From the NCBI RefSeq assembly GCF_003100395.1, contig NZ_CP029211.1:1-64000 (forward strand): a DNA stretch of 64,000 nt, given 5' to 3'. Positions 9,181 to 18,845 of this stretch are shown one piece after another. This stretch comes from Aquabacterium olei. Its GTDB lineage: Bacteria; Pseudomonadota; Gammaproteobacteria; Burkholderiales; Burkholderiaceae_C. A program made the position numbers and the translations under genes. Under the pieces are notes generated by a model. The model had not been told where the DNA came from and searched no databases. It worked only from the letters and a program-made list of their open reading frames with translations. The stretch's first letter is position 1. Every line of letters begins with the position of its first letter.

Positions 9181-11538
9181 TCAGGACTTCACGCGCAGCT
9201 TGTCCGGGTCGTAATGCGGGAAGCGCACGACCTGGGCAGGCAGGCGCTTCTGCTGTCCATCGAGCTTGCCGACTTCCAGTGCGGTGCCGAGCTCGGCGTA
9301 GTGCGCATCGACCCGCGCCAGCGCGATCGAGCGCTGCAGAGTCGGGGAGTACATGCCGCTGGTGACGACACCGACCTGAGCGCGACCGACGTAGACGCCA
9401 TCACCGTGGGCGGCCACTTCGTTGGCCTCGAGAGCCAGGCCCACCAGCACACCACGGGGCGCGGCCTTGCGGCGCACCAGGGCGTCGCGACCGACGAAAT
9501 CGCAGGCCTTGGTCTTGAGCGGCACGGTGAAGCCGATGCCGGCTTCGAAGGGATCGGTCTGGTCGCAGAACTCGTAGCCCGCGAACACCAGGCCGGCTTC
9601 GATGCGCAGCATGTCCAGCGCGTCCAGGCCCAGGGGCTTCAGTCCCAGCGGTTGGCCCGCTTGCCAGATGGCGTCGAACACGCGCTGCGAGTGCCGCGGG
9701 TGGCAGAAGACCTCGAAGCCGAGCTCGCCGGTGTAGCCGGTTCGGGAGACCACAACCGGCTCACCCTCGAAACCGCCGATGCGGGCCGGCGCAAAGCGGA
9801 ACCATTGCAGTTGCTCGATCGTGGGTTGGGCCGGTGCGGTCCACAGGATCTGGCTGAGCAGCTCGCGCGACTTGGGGCCCTGAACGGCCAGGTTGCACAG
9901 CTGGTCCGTGGACGAGCGAACCCAGGCCCGGTAGCCCATTTTCTGAGCCTGTTCCCGCAGCCAGATGCCGGTCACGTCTTCGCCGCAGACCAGGCGGAAG
10001 CTGTCGGGTCCCATGCGGAACACCGTGCCGTCGTCCATCATCCCGCCGTGGGGATGGCAGATGGCGGTGTAGACGATCTGGCCGACGGACAGCTTGCCGA
10101 TGTCCCGCGTCATGCACCACTGCAGCAGGGGCTCGGCGTCAGGGCCGGTGATCTCGAACTTGCGCAGCGCGCTCAGGTCCATGACGGCCACGCCTTCGCG
10201 GCACGCCCAGTACTCGGCGACCGGCCCCTCGTTGAGGAAGCGCGTGGGCAGCCACTGGCCCCGGTAGTCCGTGTAGTGCGTCGTGAGGGCCGACGTGGCG
10301 GGATGGAAGGGGGTTTCTCGGGTCATGCGAGGCTCGGCATCGGGTGTCATGCGGTGCGCTATGGCGCGAGGGAACTGCAACGCGGCGTCGTAGGTCCGGA
10401 TGTGGATGTCGGTCGGCTCCCAGCCGTTGGCGGGATCGATGTCATCCGGGCAGGACGAGCTCACGCACAGCAGGTCGGTGAGCGCGCGCATCAGCACGTA
10501 GTCGCCAGGGCGTGACCAGGGCTCGTCCAGGTGCAGCTGCTCGTGCTCGTCCAGCGCCGTGTTGTAGAAGAAGTTCATCGCCTCCCACGCAGGGCGCGGG
10601 GCGACACCGTATGGGGCCAGGGCCAGGTTGAAGTTCTCGCTGCAGTTGACATGGCCGGGGTAGCCCATGTCGTCGTAGTAGCGGGGCCCGCAGGCCGTGG
10701 CAAAGGCATCGTGGCGACCCACGGTGTCCTGCACGAATTCGATCAACGGTGTGCAGTCGCGGTCGAAGGCCTTGGAGGGCAGGCCTGGCGTGGGGTAGCT
10801 GCGCCCCAGCAAGGTGCGGGTCACGGTGGCATCCAGGCCCCGGTCCAGCCCACGTTGCACCTTGTCGAGTGCAAAGGCCTGAAAGTCGGAACACTGCCGG
10901 CCTTCCACGTCGATGACCTGGATGTACTGCCCCGCCTTGACCACATAGGCCTGGGCTGTGCCCGCGGCAATGCGGATGTCCTGCAGCGGGACTGCGAGGG
11001 GCTCGGGCAGCGGGGTTGGCCCGGCGTCTGCAGCGGCGCGTGTGATGCGAACGTCGATCGGCGTGGCCGTGTCGGTCAGGTCCACCGCCATGTCCGGAGC
11101 CGGCGCGCCAACCAGAAGCAGTCCGTCGTGCTGAACGGTGAACTCGATCTGTTCACCCGCCGGCGAGGTTGGCGAAAAGCAGGCGTGGCCTTCGATGGAT
11201 GCGAGCGCCACGCCGCGGCGTGTCAGTGCATCCCGCACGCGGCGCACATCGGCATGCGCGGCATCGGTGAGCATGCCGAGCACGCAGCGCGCTGCTTCAG
11301 TCGAGAGCCCCGGGCCGGCGGGGGCGAACCGCCCCTGCAGGTCGACCAGGGTCACCTCGCATCGCTGCCCACCTTCGCGGTTGGTCAGCACCACGGTGTC
11401 GCCGGCCTGAACCGGCGCCATCGTGACGCCCTGACCCGCCACCACGAGGCGCCGGCTGCCAGGAGCGTCAGCCGGCAGGCCGGGTTGCCGCAGGATGCTG
11501 GCCCGCGGCGGGGCCAGAGGGATGGCCGCGTCAGCCAT
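9181..11538 (-). CDS. tdm: Trimethylamine N-oxide demethylase (TMAO aldolase)
   Basis: This 785-residue protein fuses a DUF1989 zinc domain to a THF-binding GcvT domain, the architecture of Tdm, which splits TMAO into dimethylamine and formaldehyde. The DUF1989 half (about 1-400) has candidate zinc ligands in GRQCSDF (C216), DRDCTPL (C262), NCSENF (C299) and SSCPDD (C363). The C-terminal half (about 405-785) has [15 protein letters not shown] and the final PHYDPDKLR typical of GcvT. An extra N-terminal 1-180 region resembles another DUF1989-like half domain. It starts at ATG 11538, overlapping the end of tmm by 8 bp (ATGGCTGA), so the two are translationally coupled. The tmm neighbour makes the assignment strong. 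Confidence 0.9.
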   Translation of the reverse strand: MADAAIPLAPPRASILRQPGLPADAPGSRRLVVAGQGVTMAPVQAGDTVVLTNREGGQRCEVTLVDLQGRFAPAGPGLSTEAARCVLGMLTDAAHADVRRVRDALTRRGVALASIEGHACFSPTSPAGEQIEFTVQHDGLLLVGAPAPDMAVDLTDTATPIDVRITRAAADAGPTPLPEPLAVPLQDIRIAAGTAQAYVVKAGQYIQVIDVEGRQCSDFQAFALDKVQRGLDRGLDATVTRTLLGRSYPTPGLPSKAFDRDCTPLIEFVQDTVGRHDAFATACGPRYYDDMGYPGHVNCSENFNLALAPYGVAPRPAWEAMNFFYNTALDEHEQLHLDEPWSRPGDYVLMRALTDLLCVSSSCPDDIDPANGWEPTDIHIRTYDAALQFPRAIAHRMTPDAEPRMTRETPFHPATSALTTHYTDYRGQWLPTRFLNEGPVAEYWACREGVAVMDLSALRKFEITGPDAEPLLQWCMTRDIGKLSVGQIVYTAICHPHGGMMDDGTVFRMGPDSFRLVCGEDVTGIWLREQAQKMGYRAWVRSSTDQLCNLAVQGPKSRELLSQILWTAPAQPTIEQLQWFRFAPARIGGFEGEPVVVSRTGYTGELGFEVFCHPRHSQRVFDAIWQAGQPLGLKPLGLDALDMLRIEAGLVFAGYEFCDQTDPFEAGIGFTVPLKTKACDFVGRDALVRRKAAPRGVLVGLALEANEVAAHGDGVYVGRAQVGVVTSGMYSPTLQRSIALARVDAHYAELGTALEVGKLDGQQKRLPAQVVRFPHYDPDKLRVKS

Positions 11539-12898
11539 GGGTGCCCGTGCTGGCTTCGCCGTTGGCCAGGTAGGCCTCCAGCGAGTCATCGAGCGCATCC
11601 TTCCACGGTGTATGGTGCAGCGGCGACTGCTTGCCCGTCATCAGCGAGCGGTAAGAGTGGTCGCGGAAGGTCATGATGCTTTCCTTCTTGTGCTGTTCCC
11701 ACACCAGGAAGGTCTGGATCACGCCTTCGATGTTGAAGCTCGGGTAGTCCGTCGCATTGATCAGCTGCTGCACGTAGTCGGCCTGGAACCGGATCATCGA
11801 TTCGTCGGTCGTCAGGGCCTCTTCACGCTTGCGCCATGCCTGGCTGTCGGCGGTCATCTCGGCGGTGGTGGCCGGCAGGGACAGGCGGCCCAGGATCAGG
11901 TCGCGCACATACCAGGCCTGCGCGTCGAACATGTTGAAGGTGAAGAACTGATCCTGCATGCCCAGGTAGAACAGCTTGGGGTTCTTTTCCCAGGCCACGC
12001 CCTTGTACAGACCCAGTGGCCACAGGCGGTTGTCGGTCTTCAGGCGCAGGTCGTCCGGCAGGAAGGGCAGGTAGTGGAGGTAGCCGGTGCACAGGATGAT
12101 GGCGTCGATCTCCTTGGACGTACCGTCCTTGAAGTAGGCCGTCTTGTTCTCGACGTGGGTCAGCAGCGGCTTCTGTTCCCAGTTCTCCGGGAAGTTGAAG
12201 GGCATGGGCTTGCTGCGGTACGAGGTGGTGATGGTCTTGGCGCCGTACTTCCAGCACTGCGAGCCGATGTCTTCCGCCGAATAACTGCGGCCGATCAGCA
12301 GCACGTTCTTGTCCTTGAACTCCAGCGCGTCGCGGAAGTCGTGGGCATGCAGCACGCGGCCGTTGAAGGTGTCCAAACCGGGGAAGAAGGGCACGTGGGG
12401 GGTCGAGAAGTGGCCGGATGCCACCACCACGTAGTCGAACAGCTCCGACGTCATGGTGTCGGTCTTCAGGTCATGCGCGGTGACCGTGAACTTCTCGGTC
12501 TTCGCGTCGAAGGTCACCATGCGCACGGGCGTTTCGAAGCGCACCCAGGGGCGGACGTTGGCCTTCTCGACGCGGCCCTTGATGTAGTCCCACAGCACGG
12601 CCCGCGGAGGGTAGGAGCCGATGCCCTTGCCGAAGTGCTCGTCGAAGGTGTAGTCGGCGAACTCCAGGCATTCCTTCGGGCCGTTCGACCACAGGTAGCG
12701 ATACATGCTGCAGTGAACGGGCTCGCCGTTCTCGTCCAGACCAGTGCGCCAGGTGTAGTTCCACAGGCCGCCCCACTCCGAGGCCTTCTCGAAACAGACG
12801 ATCTCGGGGATCTCGGTGCCTTTGCTCGCGGCCGACTGAAAGGCGCGCATCTGGGCCATGCCGGACGGGCCGGCACCAATCACTGCAACTCGTGTCAT
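11531..12898 (-). CDS. tmm: Trimethylamine monooxygenase (flavin-containing)
   Basis: This 455-residue class B flavin monooxygenase oxidises TMA to TMAO with FAD and NADPH. It shows the FAD motif GAGPSG (residues 8-13), the FMO-type fingerprint [11 protein letters not shown], and the NADPH motif GRSYSAED. It also has the bacterial Tmm stretches [27 protein letters not shown] and [15 protein letters not shown]. Start 12898 (MTRVAV) has AGGAAG about 9 nt upstream; an in-frame ATG at 12916 is less likely. It is the first gene of the leftward group tmm-tdm-purU. Homologues also oxidise other methylated amines and sulfides. Confidence 0.93.
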   Translation of the reverse strand: MTRVAVIGAGPSGMAQMRAFQSAASKGTEIPEIVCFEKASEWGGLWNYTWRTGLDENGEPVHCSMYRYLWSNGPKECLEFADYTFDEHFGKGIGSYPPRAVLWDYIKGRVEKANVRPWVRFETPVRMVTFDAKTEKFTVTAHDLKTDTMTSELFDYVVVASGHFSTPHVPFFPGLDTFNGRVLHAHDFRDALEFKDKNVLLIGRSYSAEDIGSQCWKYGAKTITTSYRSKPMPFNFPENWEQKPLLTHVENKTAYFKDGTSKEIDAIILCTGYLHYLPFLPDDLRLKTDNRLWPLGLYKGVAWEKNPKLFYLGMQDQFFTFNMFDAQAWYVRDLILGRLSLPATTAEMTADSQAWRKREEALTTDESMIRFQADYVQQLINATDYPSFNIEGVIQTFLVWEQHKKESIMTFRDHSYRSLMTGKQSPLHHTPWKDALDDSLEAYLANGEASTGTHG

Positions 12899-13050
12899 CT
12901 CTCTTCCTTTCCACATGATTCCAGTTGGATTCGAGGCTGCACTGGGTCGGTGTGCAGGCCTCTCAAACTGGGTTCATGGTCGCAAGGAGAGGGGGCGCGT
13001 CGCAATTCCCTCGTGGTGCTACGCCAAAGGTGGTAAGGGTGGCCCGGCGC

Positions 13051-14604
13051 TCATTCCTCGGCGAATTCGCAGTGGCCGTTGCCCAGTTTTGCGGCGGCCC
13101 TGGCCGCCTTCTGTGCAGATGCAAGCAGGGCATCCGGATCGTTGTAGCGAGGCGATGTGAGGGTGATGCCCACCACCACATCGATGCGCTCGTTCTGCCC
13201 GTCCAGCCTCACGGGCTCCATCAGGGCGTCGAGCAGGCCTTGCGCCATGCGCGACACGAGGGGCAGCAGCTCCCTCGCATCCGCGGCCGCGCGAGCCTGT
13301 CCCAGATGACGGAAGTCGCTGGTGAGCACCGCGAACTGGTGATGCCCCAGGTAGGCACACACAGCGCCGGGCCCGGCCGCCGGCACCAGGCGACGGGCCT
13401 GGAGTGTCAGGGCCTGTTCGAACCGTTCCAGGCCCAGGCGCTCGATCTCGGCGGTCGCCTGCGGAAGCTCGACGAGCAGCACGGCGGCCACGGGCCCGCC
13501 CATGCGCGTGAGATGCAGGCTCCAGCTCAGCAGGGCATCGAAGATGGCCTTGCTGGTCAGCCCCGTGCGGGCCTCGAACCACATCTTTCGCTTTGCCCGC
13601 TCTTCGGCCCCCTTGCGCTCCGAGACGTCGGTGATGAAGCCTTCGACGGCGAGCAACTCACCATGCGAAGAGTAAACACCCCGGCCCTGCTCCCACACCC
13701 ATCGCACGCGCCCGGTGGCGTCGGTGATGCGGTAGGAGACCTGGTAGGCCGCCCGCTTCTCGACATGCACCTGCACCTGCGTCCAGACGAAGGCGCGGTC
13801 CTCCGGGTGGATCAGGCTGGCGTAGGCGAGTCGACGGTTCTCGATCAGGTCGTCCGGCTCGTAGCCGGTCAACTCCATGCATCCGTCGCTGATGAACTCC
13901 ATCGTGTAGGACGGGTCGTATCGGCAGCGGTACACCATGCCTGGCACATTGGACAGCAGCGTGTTGACGTAGTGGCGTGTCGAGCGCAGCTGCTCGTCGA
14001 GTCGCTTGCGGCGGGTGATCTCTTCGAGTGTCACGGCGAGCTTGCCGGATTCCGGCGTCACGAGCGCGCAAGGGCGTGCCCGAAGCATCACCCACACCGG
14101 CCTGCGTCGCGCGTCAAGCACGCGCACCTCCTGACAGAACTCCGGCACTTCGCCCTGTGCGACCCGGCGGCAGTCCCAGCTCACGCCCACGGCGTCCTCG
14201 GGGTGCAGAAAGGTCCACAGCGACTGCCCGACCGTCTCGGTGCGTGCGCGACCCGTGAGCGTCTCCCAACTCTCGTTGGTGTACTCGATGTGGCCGCCTG
14301 CGTCCGCGATCAACAGGCTCAGGCGCAGTTGGTCCAGGACGGTGCCCGACCACGATTCACCCGGCTGCATGCAGCGCTGGCAATGTGCCTGGTTCTGGCC
14401 CGCACCTTGCTTGTCCTGCTCGGGCGCCGTGCTGGTGGGCTGCATAGCGGGTTGCCGTGCTCCGGCCCATGCCAGTCCGGCCAAGGCCAGCCCCGCCGTC
14501 AGCCATGAGGCCATCGGATGCCACGAAGTCAGCCAACCCGTTGAGATGAAGGTCAGCAGTCCTGCCAGCCCGACGTAGAGCATGATGATGATGCGAACCT
14601 TCAC
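13051..14604 (-). CDS. Membrane PAS-PAS sensor with degenerate GGDEF domain
   Basis: This protein of about 517 residues has two N-terminal membrane segments (VRIIIMLYVGLAGLLTFIS and a second over WLTAGLALAGLAWAG). Two PAS domains follow (about 100-225 and 235-350), the second with a PAC-like tail RWVWEQGRGVYSSHGELLAVEGFITDVSER. A C-terminal GGDEF-fold domain carries GHHQF (in YLGHHQFAVL) at the active-site loop instead of GGDEF/GGEEF. It is therefore probably catalytically inactive and works by binding or regulation. GTG 14604 was preferred because GGGGAGG lies upstream; ATG 14583 would drop part of the first membrane helix. Its 5' end overlaps the divergent kinase gene. Confidence 0.8.
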   Translation of the reverse strand: MKVRIIIMLYVGLAGLLTFISTGWLTSWHPMASWLTAGLALAGLAWAGARQPAMQPTSTAPEQDKQGAGQNQAHCQRCMQPGESWSGTVLDQLRLSLLIADAGGHIEYTNESWETLTGRARTETVGQSLWTFLHPEDAVGVSWDCRRVAQGEVPEFCQEVRVLDARRRPVWVMLRARPCALVTPESGKLAVTLEEITRRKRLDEQLRSTRHYVNTLLSNVPGMVYRCRYDPSYTMEFISDGCMELTGYEPDDLIENRRLAYASLIHPEDRAFVWTQVQVHVEKRAAYQVSYRITDATGRVRWVWEQGRGVYSSHGELLAVEGFITDVSERKGAEERAKRKMWFEARTGLTSKAIFDALLSWSLHLTRMGGPVAAVLLVELPQATAEIERLGLERFEQALTLQARRLVPAAGPGAVCAYLGHHQFAVLTSDFRHLGQARAAADARELLPLVSRMAQGLLDALMEPVRLDGQNERIDVVVGITLTSPRYNDPDALLASAQKAARAAAKLGNGHCEFAEE

Positions 14605-16063
14605 TGAGAGGTGGTCCTCCCCGGGCGAGCGGCCCCGCGTGCCGGTGGCCGTCGTGTCCGCGTGCGCGGTGTGCGTGCTCATCCTGTGGATGCTTGGCAT
14701 GGCGATGTGGTGGGATCACGCCCGCACGTCGCAGGCGCTGGAGGCTGTTTGCAAGAAGCAGGCCGCGCCCGTTGTGGACGCGTGTGAACTTGCGCCCACG
14801 CTGCATGCGCCTTCTGCGCTGCCTGCCTGGCTGCTCAGTGCGGCATTGGCGCTGGTCGGCGCCGGCCTGTGGGCGATGTGGCGGGGTCAGGCGTCGCAGG
14901 GTCGCGGGCAGCGCGCTGGTGCCGGGCCGTCGAACCCGCCAGGCACGCCGGGCGATGTGCTCAAGGCCAGGACCCTGTTGCTGATGCAGGAGTCGGGGCG
15001 CCTGTTCTGCCGCACGGAGTTGAACGAGTCGACGTTGATCCGGGCAATGCAGTGGCTGCAGGAAGCGCTGGGTGCGGGCACCGTGGCCCTGCGCCTCAGC
15101 ACGGACGTGCAGCGGCTTCTGGGATGGCGCGCAACGCTCGTCACCCGGCATCTGCCCGAGTGTGCCGGCACGTGGGCGGACGGCGTCTTGCGCAGCGAAG
15201 GGCTGGCGCGTGTGCTGCCCGGCCATGACGGTGGCCCGCCCACTGTCGTGGTTGCTGTGCAGGGCGAGCGGGGTGCCGTGGGCGTGCTCGCCGTCGAGTT
15301 CGCGGCGGGGTGCGATGTGAGCTCGGCGCACCTCCAGGCAGCAGACAGCTTCGCCAACCTCTGTGCCATGGCGATTGCGGGGGTTTGGCGCAGTCACGAG
15401 GACCGGCGCATCGCGCTGATGGAAGAGCGTGGCGCCATTGCGGCCGAGCTCCACGACTCGCTGGCACAGGCCCTCGCGTTCATGAAGATCCAGGTGGCGC
15501 AACTGCAGCGGGCCATGCAGTCCGAGGAGACATCGCCTCAGGTGAAAGGTGCCGCCGATGACCTGCGCAAGGGCCTGTCGAATGCTTACCAGACGGTGCG
15601 CCAGCTGATTGCCGCGTTTCGTGTGCGCATGGGCCCGGGCGGCCTGCGTGAAGCGGTGCAGGAGACGATCGATGAATTGTCCGAACGCAGCGGCATGGAC
15701 ATCGCTTTCGAAGAAGCGCTCGACCTGTGTCCTCTGGAAGTAAACGAAGAGTTCCACGTGATGCAGGTCATCCGCGAGGCCCTGTCCAACACCGTGCGGC
15801 ATTCGGGTGCCGGCCGCGCATGGGTGACGATCCGGCCTGACCCCAGTCACCACATCACGGTGACGGTGGAGGACGACGGGCAGGGCTTTGGTTCTCCGTC
15901 GACGGATGGGCAGCACCACGGCCTGTCCATCATGAAGGAGCGCGCCCGTTCTCTGGGCGGTGAGGTGGAGTTTGGTGAACGCCCGGGAGGCGGTTCGCGC
16001 ATCAGGCTGGTCTTTTCGCCCGAGCGCCTGCCGTCCCTCACGCACGCGGGAAATGACCGATGA
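14582..16063 (+). CDS. NarX-like sensor histidine kinase
   Basis: This 493-residue kinase has two membrane helices (about 20-42 and 80-97) around a short periplasmic loop with two cysteines. A GAF-like domain (about 125-275) precedes the HisKA_3 H-box (AAELHDSLAQALAFMKIQVAQLQ, phosphorylated His near residue 290) and a HATPase with DDGQGFG and GLSIMKERARSLGG. It would phosphorylate the NarL-type regulator that follows with a 4-bp ATGA overlap. The loop is too short for a NarX nitrate sensor, so the signal is probably cytoplasmic (GAF) or redox at the cysteine pair. The start region ATGATGATGATG is ambiguous; GTG 14639 is an alternative. Confidence 0.88.
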   Translation: MMMMRTFTERWSSPGERPRVPVAVVSACAVCVLILWMLGMAMWWDHARTSQALEAVCKKQAAPVVDACELAPTLHAPSALPAWLLSAALALVGAGLWAMWRGQASQGRGQRAGAGPSNPPGTPGDVLKARTLLLMQESGRLFCRTELNESTLIRAMQWLQEALGAGTVALRLSTDVQRLLGWRATLVTRHLPECAGTWADGVLRSEGLARVLPGHDGGPPTVVVAVQGERGAVGVLAVEFAAGCDVSSAHLQAADSFANLCAMAIAGVWRSHEDRRIALMEERGAIAAELHDSLAQALAFMKIQVAQLQRAMQSEETSPQVKGAADDLRKGLSNAYQTVRQLIAAFRVRMGPGGLREAVQETIDELSERSGMDIAFEEALDLCPLEVNEEFHVMQVIREALSNTVRHSGAGRAWVTIRPDPSHHITVTVEDDGQGFGSPSTDGQHHGLSIMKERARSLGGEVEFGERPGGGSRIRLVFSPERLPSLTHAGNDR

Positions 16064-16710
16064 CGTCCAGTGTCCTGTTGATTGACGACCATCCGCTGTT
16101 TCGAAGCGGCGTGGCCCAGCTGGTTCAGGGGGACCCTGACCTGACCCTCGCGGGCCAGGCGGGCGATGGCCCCGCGGGCATCGCGCTGGCCCTGAGTCTG
16201 AAGCCCGATCTGGTGCTCATCGACCTCAACATGAAACAGATGAATGGCATTGAGGTGTTGCGTGCCCTGAAGGCGGCGGGCTGCGCGGCGCGGTGTGTGA
16301 TGCTCACCGTTTCCGACGATGGCAAGGACGTGCTGGAGGCGATGCGGGCCGGTGCTGACGGCTACCTTCTCAAGGACCTCGAGCCGGAGGAGCTGTGCCT
16401 CAACATCAAGCGCGCCGTCCTAGGCAGCACGGTGATCGAGAGCTGCCTTGCCGGCCTGCTGGTGGATGCCTTGAAGGCCCCGCCACAGGTCGATGTGGGA
16501 AGCCTGACGGAGCGCGAGCGCGAGATCCTGGGGCTTCTGGTTGACGGCATGAGCAACAAGCAGATCGCCAGGGTGCTGGGCATCGCCGACACCACCGTGA
16601 AGGTGCACATCAAGCATCTGCTGCGCAAGCTGAATGTGCGCAGCCGGCTCGAAGCGGCGGTCTGGGGCTTTCAGAACCCGCAGTTCCGACTCGCGCAGGC
16701 CCCGGGGTGA
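16060..16710 (+). CDS. NarL/FixJ family response regulator
   Basis: This 216-residue protein has a REC domain (DDHPLFRSG; phosphoacceptor Asp in LIDLNMKQMNG; Thr in MLTVSDD; Lys in LLKDLEPEE) and a C-terminal LuxR helix-turn-helix (LTEREREILGLLVDGMSNKQIA...TVKVHIKHLLRKL). It is coupled to the upstream kinase by a 4-bp overlap and is its partner. DNA targets are unknown; the divergent PAS/GGDEF gene and the anaerobic-type NarX/NarL resemblance suggest a redox or respiratory input. Its stop directly abuts the stop of the convergent SMR gene. Confidence 0.92.
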   Translation: MTSSVLLIDDHPLFRSGVAQLVQGDPDLTLAGQAGDGPAGIALALSLKPDLVLIDLNMKQMNGIEVLRALKAAGCAARCVMLTVSDDGKDVLEAMRAGADGYLLKDLEPEELCLNIKRAVLGSTVIESCLAGLLVDALKAPPQVDVGSLTEREREILGLLVDGMSNKQIARVLGIADTTVKVHIKHLLRKLNVRSRLEAAVWGFQNPQFRLAQAPG

Positions 16711-17040
16711 TCAGGCGGGCGATGTCTGCGCCTTGAGGCCCATCACGCCGATCAGAATGAGGGCAATGAACGCCCCCCTGCTCCATGAAAAGGGTTGGCC
16801 GAGCACCACGATGTCGAGCAGGGCCGTTCCCGCCACGCCGATGCCTGCCCACACGGCATAGGCGGTTCCCGCGGGCAGGGTGCGCATGGCCAGCCCGAGC
16901 AGTCCCACGCTGGCGATGATCGCCGCTGCCGTCCACACCGAGGGCCAGAGTCGTGAGAAGCCCTGCGATCGTTGAAGACCGACCGGCCAGGCGGTCTCCA
17001 GCAAACCGGCGAGGACGAGCAGGATCCAGTCAGTGGACAT
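16711..17040 (-). CDS. SMR family exporter (SugE/Gdx-like)
   Basis: This 109-residue protein has four membrane helices and the SMR signatures LVLAGLLETAWPVGL, with the essential membrane Glu, and LPAGTAYAVWAGIGVAG. The GTAYAVW-GIG form resembles the SugE/Gdx subgroup, whose members export guanidinium and some quaternary ammonium compounds. No guanidine riboswitch was recognised in the upstream 17041-17233. A second SMR gene lies at 34559. Confidence 0.87.
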   Translation of the reverse strand: MSTDWILLVLAGLLETAWPVGLQRSQGFSRLWPSVWTAAAIIASVGLLGLAMRTLPAGTAYAVWAGIGVAGTALLDIVVLGQPFSWSRGAFIALILIGVMGLKAQTSPA

Positions 17041-17233
17041 GAGGGGGCGCAAATGATGTGAGGGAAGCGTCTCGCCGCAAGATGCAGGCCAGCGCAATGT
17101 GCGTGTTTCAGAGGGCTACAGGCGGCCTTCAGGCCGCAACAACCGCAAAAGACTCCCAGGATGGCCAGAGTGCGGGGGCCGACTGGTGACACTGTGTCCC
17201 ATCGCACCTTTGCGAGGACACCGCCCGCCCATC

Positions 17234-18265
17234 ATGAAAGTCATCCGGTCACGCGCGCCCCTTCGGCTCGGCCTCGCAGGAGGCGGCACCGATGTGAGCC
17301 CGTTCAGCGATCTTCACGGGGGTCACGTCCTCAACGCCACCATCGATCTCTATGCCCACACCATCCTGGAGCCGCGGGATGACGGCAAGCTGGTCCTCAT
17401 CGCCTGTGATCGGGAGGAACAGGTGGTGCTGGATGCCCACGCTCCCATCGTGGACGACGACCCGCTGCGCCTGCATCGGGGCATTCACCGGCGGGTGGTA
17501 CAGGACTTCAACGACGGCAAGCCCCTGGCCTGCACGGTCACGACGTTTGCGGATGCGCCCGCGGGATCGGGCCTGGGGACGTCCTCGACGATGGTGGTGT
17601 CCGTGCTGCAGGCCTATGCGGAATGGCTCAAGCTCGATCTGGGCGAGTACGAGCTCGCCCATCTGGCCTATCAGATCGAACGTGAAGACCTCGCCCTGGC
17701 CGGGGGCAAGCAGGATCAGTACGCCGCGGCCTTCGGCGGCTTCAACTTCATCGAGTTCGGGGCAGACGGCCGGGTGCTCGTCAACCCCTTGCGCGTGAAG
17801 GCCTGGATCATCAACGAACTGGAAGCAAGCACACTGCTTTACTACACAGGGCAGTCGCGCGAGTCGGCTCGCATCATCCAGCAGCAGATCGACAACACGC
17901 GGGAGGCGAAGTCGGACTCCATCGACGCGATGCTGGCCCTGAAGGAGGACGCTTCCAACATGAAGGAGGTCATTCTTCGCGGCGACCTCGAGCGCTATCC
18001 GGGCATCCTGGGCCGTTCCTGGCAGGCAAAGAAGAAGATGGCGGTGGGGATCACCACCCCGCTGATCGAGCAGGTGTACGACAGCGCCATCGAAGCCGGC
18101 GCGCACGCCGGCAAGATCTCTGGCGCGGGCGGCGGCGGCTTCATGATGTTCTTCGTCTCGCCAGCCCGGCGTCTGGACGTGGTGCGTGCGCTGTCGCCCC
18201 TTCCGGGCGAATTGATGAACTTCCATTTCACCCCTTATGGAGCGCAATCATGGGCGATAGGCTGA
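17234..18265 (+). CDS. hddA: D-glycero-D-manno-heptose 7-phosphate kinase (GHMP family)
   Basis: This 343-residue GHMP kinase has the N-terminal motif APLRLGLAGGGTDVSPF, the ATP loop PAGSGLGTSSTMVVS and the C-terminal motif KISGAGGGGFMMFF. HddA phosphorylates D-glycero-D-manno-heptose 7-phosphate at C1. The three following genes supply the isomerase, nucleotidyltransferase and phosphatase of the same pathway and overlap or abut, so they form an operon. Start 17234 fits the conserved N-terminus (MKVIRSRAPLR). Confidence 0.88.
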   Translation: MKVIRSRAPLRLGLAGGGTDVSPFSDLHGGHVLNATIDLYAHTILEPRDDGKLVLIACDREEQVVLDAHAPIVDDDPLRLHRGIHRRVVQDFNDGKPLACTVTTFADAPAGSGLGTSSTMVVSVLQAYAEWLKLDLGEYELAHLAYQIEREDLALAGGKQDQYAAAFGGFNFIEFGADGRVLVNPLRVKAWIINELEASTLLYYTGQSRESARIIQQQIDNTREAKSDSIDAMLALKEDASNMKEVILRGDLERYPGILGRSWQAKKKMAVGITTPLIEQVYDSAIEAGAHAGKISGAGGGGFMMFFVSPARRLDVVRALSPLPGELMNFHFTPYGAQSWAIG

Positions 18266-18843
18266 GGGAGATGGCCGGTCGATGGATGGCCGAGTCCATT
18301 GTGGTCAAGCAGCGGTTGGTGGAAGACCCCCGGATCCTCGATCAGGCACTGGACGTCGCGCAACGCTGTGCGCAGGCCTGTCGCGAGGGCAACAAGGTGC
18401 TCTTCATGGGCAATGGCGGCAGTGCGGCCGATGCGCAGCACCTGGCAGGCGAGTTCGTCAGCCGCTTCAATTACGACCGGCCCGGTCTGGCCTCGTTTGC
18501 GTTGACGGTCGACACGTCGGTGCTCACGGCCATCGGCAACGACTACGGGTACGACAAGCTCTTTGAGCGACAGGTTCAGGCCTGCGCCAGATCAGGGGAT
18601 GTGGTGGTCGGCCTGTCAACGTCCGGCAATTCGGTGAACGTCATCAAGGGGCTGGACATGGCCCGTGTCATGGGGGCGTACACGGTCGGTATGACGGGTG
18701 AGAGCGGGGGGCAGATGAAGGACAAGGTGGACGCCTGCCTGTGCATGCCCTCGCGCCAGACACCGCGCATCCAGGAATGCCACATCCTGATCGGCCACGT
18801 GATCTGCGGGTTGGTCGAGCAGATCATGTTTCCCAAGGACTGA
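18250..18843 (+). CDS. gmhA: Sedoheptulose-7-phosphate isomerase
   Basis: This 197-residue SIS-domain protein has the GmhA signatures LFMGNGGSAADAQHLAGEF and GLSTSGNSVNVIKGL. It converts sedoheptulose 7-phosphate to D-glycero-D-manno-heptose 7-phosphate, the substrate of HddA. ATG 18250 overlaps the end of hddA by 16 bp; later in-frame ATGs at 18271 and 18286 are possible starts. Length is normal for the family. Confidence 0.9.
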   Translation: MGDRLREMAGRWMAESIVVKQRLVEDPRILDQALDVAQRCAQACREGNKVLFMGNGGSAADAQHLAGEFVSRFNYDRPGLASFALTVDTSVLTAIGNDYGYDKLFERQVQACARSGDVVVGLSTSGNSVNVIKGLDMARVMGAYTVGMTGESGGQMKDKVDACLCMPSRQTPRIQECHILIGHVICGLVEQIMFPKD

Positions 18844-18845
18844 AC

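Noticed and set aside
12899..13050. Sigma-54 promoter for tmm
   Set aside because: Only a GG-N10-GC spacing without the TTGC element was present, which is too weak to report.
14582..16710. Nitrate-specific NarX/NarL assignment
   Set aside because: The periplasmic loop is too short and lacks the nitrate-binding region, and no nitrate or nitrite reductase genes are near.
17041..17233. Guanidine riboswitch (ykkC or mini-ykkC) before the SMR gene
   Set aside because: No pair of hairpins with ACGR loops and no ykkC core was found on the minus strand.
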